From contig CAWIVH010000012.1 in the NCBI GenBank assembly GCA_963839475.1, positions 248,001-312,000 of the forward strand: a stretch of DNA of 64,000 nt, given 5' to 3'. Each line of letters opens with the position of its first letter. Position 1 is the stretch's first letter. The notes under the pieces were generated by a model that had not been told where the DNA came from, ran no database searches, and was given only the letters and a program-made list of their open reading frames with translations. This DNA comes from CAWIVH01 sp963839475 (GTDB taxonomy: Bacteria; Acidobacteriota; UBA6911). Both the position numbers and the translations under genes were made by a program. This document shows, in pieces, positions 62,738 through 64,000 of this stretch.

Positions 62738-63679
62738 ATGACACTTTTGCGGGTAGTCAAAATGCTCCTCCTGCCTTGCGCAGCAATCATTCTGGCGGGA
62801 ATTCTGGCCGGGGGCCCTCACGGGCTCCAGGCTCAGAATTCCCCCCAGAAGCCTGCCGCAGCAGCCAAGCCCGGGAGCATTAACAATGAAGATTGCGCCG
62901 CGTGCCACGACGATGTCGTCAAGGCCTTCGACAAAAATCCGCATGCGATTCTCGAGAAGAGCCCGAAATACGGGCTCAAGAATTCATGCGAATCCTGTCA
63001 CGGCCCCGGCGAAGATCACGCCTCCAACAGCGGTGAGAAAAGCAAGATTATCGGCTTCAAAGGCACGGCGAAAAAGGAATACAACAAGCAGTGCCTGGCC
63101 TGCCACAGCAAAGATCACGAGGTTCCCGGCTTCGGCGGCAGCATGCATTCCAAGAGTGCTCTGAACTGCGTTGACTGCCACGGGATTCATAAATCTGTTC
63201 ATTCCACCCGGTTGCTCAAGTCGAAGCCTACCGATCTCTGTTTGAGTTGCCATATCAGTCAGCGCACCGATTTCTCCAAGCCTTTCCATCACAGGGTGAA
63301 GGAGACCTCGATGAGCTGCATTGACTGCCACCAGCCCCACAGCGGCATCGACCGGCGTCAAACCAGAACGAAATTCCCCGGCGAATCGGCATGCGCTCGC
63401 TGCCATTTCGAAAAGGAAGGGCCGTTCGTGTTTGAGCATGCCAGCATGAGAATCAGGGACTGCATGGCCTGCCACGAGCCGCACGGATCGAACAATGCCA
63501 AGATGCTGGTGCGCACCACGGTGCGTTCGCTGTGCCTCGAGTGCCATTCGTATTCCAGGAACGGTCTGAGTTCGCAGCCGCCGTCGTTCCACGACGTCCG
63601 CCTGCCTCGGTACCAGAACTGTACCACCTGTCATACGAAGATCCACGGATCCAATTCCAGTCCGTTATTCCTAAGATAG
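62738..63679 (+). CDS. DmsE/MtrA-type decaheme c-type cytochrome
   Basis: A 313-residue periplasmic cytochrome with ten CxxCH motifs (CAACH, CESCH, CLACH, CVDCH, CLSCH, CIDCH, CARCH, CMACH, CLECH, CTTCH) and a signal segment (LPCAAIILAGILAGG). Spacing and flanks (SCESCHGPGEDH, LNCVDCHGIH, CHEPHGS) are typical of the DmsE family, the MtrA relatives that thread an outer-membrane barrel. It is nine bases after the MtrC-like gene and 22 bases before the barrel gene, so all three are one operon. It would carry electrons across the outer membrane. Confidence 0.93.
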   Translation: MTLLRVVKMLLLPCAAIILAGILAGGPHGLQAQNSPQKPAAAAKPGSINNEDCAACHDDVVKAFDKNPHAILEKSPKYGLKNSCESCHGPGEDHASNSGEKSKIIGFKGTAKKEYNKQCLACHSKDHEVPGFGGSMHSKSALNCVDCHGIHKSVHSTRLLKSKPTDLCLSCHISQRTDFSKPFHHRVKETSMSCIDCHQPHSGIDRRQTRTKFPGESACARCHFEKEGPFVFEHASMRIRDCMACHEPHGSNNAKMLVRTTVRSLCLECHSYSRNGLSSQPPSFHDVRLPRYQNCTTCHTKIHGSNSSPLFLR

Positions 63680-63701
63680 GTCAGAGGCAGGAGCTAATGT
63701 C

Positions 63702-64000
63702 ATGATAATAAATCGCTGTATTCATAATTCCGCCCGCATATGGACGGCGCTTCCCGGTCTGGCAATGCTTGCGCTGATCCTGGCAGCGGGTCTGACGCCC
63801 CCGCTGGCCGCGCAAGAGGCAAAAAAGGACGATGCCAAACCTGCCGCAGCCGCCCCGTCCGCCGAAGGCTTCAAGGTAGGTGTCTATGATGGACACGCCG
63901 AGTTCGAAGTCGGATACCGGGCGCTGGACAGGATGTCCGGGAGAGAAGACGTCTACCGCAGCATGGTCAACCTGCGCGAGGGCGCCCAGTTGTTCCGGTC
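63702..64000 (+). CDS. Probable MtrB/PioB-like outer-membrane beta-barrel, N-terminal part
   Basis: Only about 99 residues are visible. They show a signal peptide (TALPGLAMLALILAAGLTPPLAAQ), an acidic/alanine linker (KKDDAKPAAAAPSAEG) and a start resembling barrel strands: EVGYRALDRMSGREDVYRSMVNLREGAQL. The pattern GYR...GREDVYRSMVNLREG resembles the first strands of decaheme-associated outer-membrane proteins in Acidobacteriota-like genomes. AGGAG lies eight bases upstream of the ATG. Position directly after DmsE/MtrA and MtrC-like genes makes an MtrB/PioB porin likely, but the body of the protein is outside the window. Confidence 0.6.
   Translation, partial: MIINRCIHNSARIWTALPGLAMLALILAAGLTPPLAAQEAKKDDAKPAAAAPSAEGFKVGVYDGHAEFEVGYRALDRMSGREDVYRSMVNLREGAQLFR

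Noticed and set aside
1..64000. CRISPR array, rRNA, tRNA, phage or integrase genes
   Set aside because: No regularly spaced direct repeats, no recognisable ribosomal or transfer RNA and no integrase or transposase domain were found; the only mobile-like item is the short element at 15365.

Overview
The window reads as a chromosomal stretch from a GC-rich, Gram-negative, metabolically flexible bacterium, most likely an Acidobacteriota-type organism. This placement is inference. It rests on many Tat-exported metallo-enzymes, a PIG-L/NEW3 protein, a BACON-domain subtilase, a large MtrC/DmsE/PioB-like cytochrome set and short dispersed palindromic repeats; no rRNA or tRNA gene was recognised that could settle it. 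Almost all of the DNA is coding and both strands are used.

Region 1 (1-5.2 kb): the N-terminal part of a Lon-like AAA protease, an adenosine-specific kinase, a DUF421 membrane protein, a relic of a response-regulator receiver domain, and a translationally coupled aminotransferase-pckA pair that could turn aspartate into phosphoenolpyruvate.

Region 2 (5.2-28.9 kb, plus a satellite at 49.8-50.6 kb): an inositol and sugar catabolic region. A minus-strand operon encodes IolM and IolN followed by a ribose-type (CUT2) ABC importer. A second operon pairs an unknown secreted protein with a complete myo-inositol oxygenase (MIOX). A third pairs an OPA-type transporter with an inositol-kinase-like PfkB protein. 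A fourth pairs a zinc dehydrogenase with IolG. IolO lies in a separate operon at 50 kb. Together these give the four-step non-phosphorylated IolG-IolM-IolN-IolO route (myo-inositol to D-tagaturonate, as described in Thermotoga), the O2-dependent MIOX route to D-glucuronate, and a kinase route. The region also carries two LacI-family regulators, a GH4 glycosidase coupled to an APC permease, a second PfkB kinase and a frameshifted PIG-L deacetylase. Two kinds of LacI-like operator were seen: an AACGTT-centred palindrome, and an ACACGTTTGCA element shared by the MIOX and IolG operons.

Region 3 (28.9-44.7 kb): a 1024-residue kinase/M23/aminotransferase fusion, a WG-repeat protein, a DUF362 protein, a divergent thymidylate synthase-like protein, an ABC-2 transporter, a secreted HpcH/HpaI aldolase, an FKBP lipoprotein, and a run of exported or Tat-like enzymes (tandem metallo-beta-lactamase fold, LarA-like, amidohydrolase, aldo-keto reductase).

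Region 4 (44.8-57.2 kb): a 1562-residue secreted subtilase; an aguA-pdxA-iolO operon; a polyamine pair (deoxyhypusine synthase-like protein plus ornithine/arginine-type decarboxylase); and serA.

Region 5 (57.2-64 kb): a minus-strand Rieske-cytochrome b-nonaheme cytochrome operon, divergent from a plus-strand OmcA/MtrC-like decaheme cytochrome, a DmsE/MtrA-like decaheme cytochrome and the start of a probable MtrB/PioB-like outer-membrane barrel. Twenty-nine CxxCH motifs fall in three genes. The natural reading is a quinol-oxidising complex that feeds a trans-outer-membrane electron conduit, so the cell could use MIOX when oxygen is present and the dehydrogenase route with extracellular electron disposal when it is not. 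That physiological link is inference.
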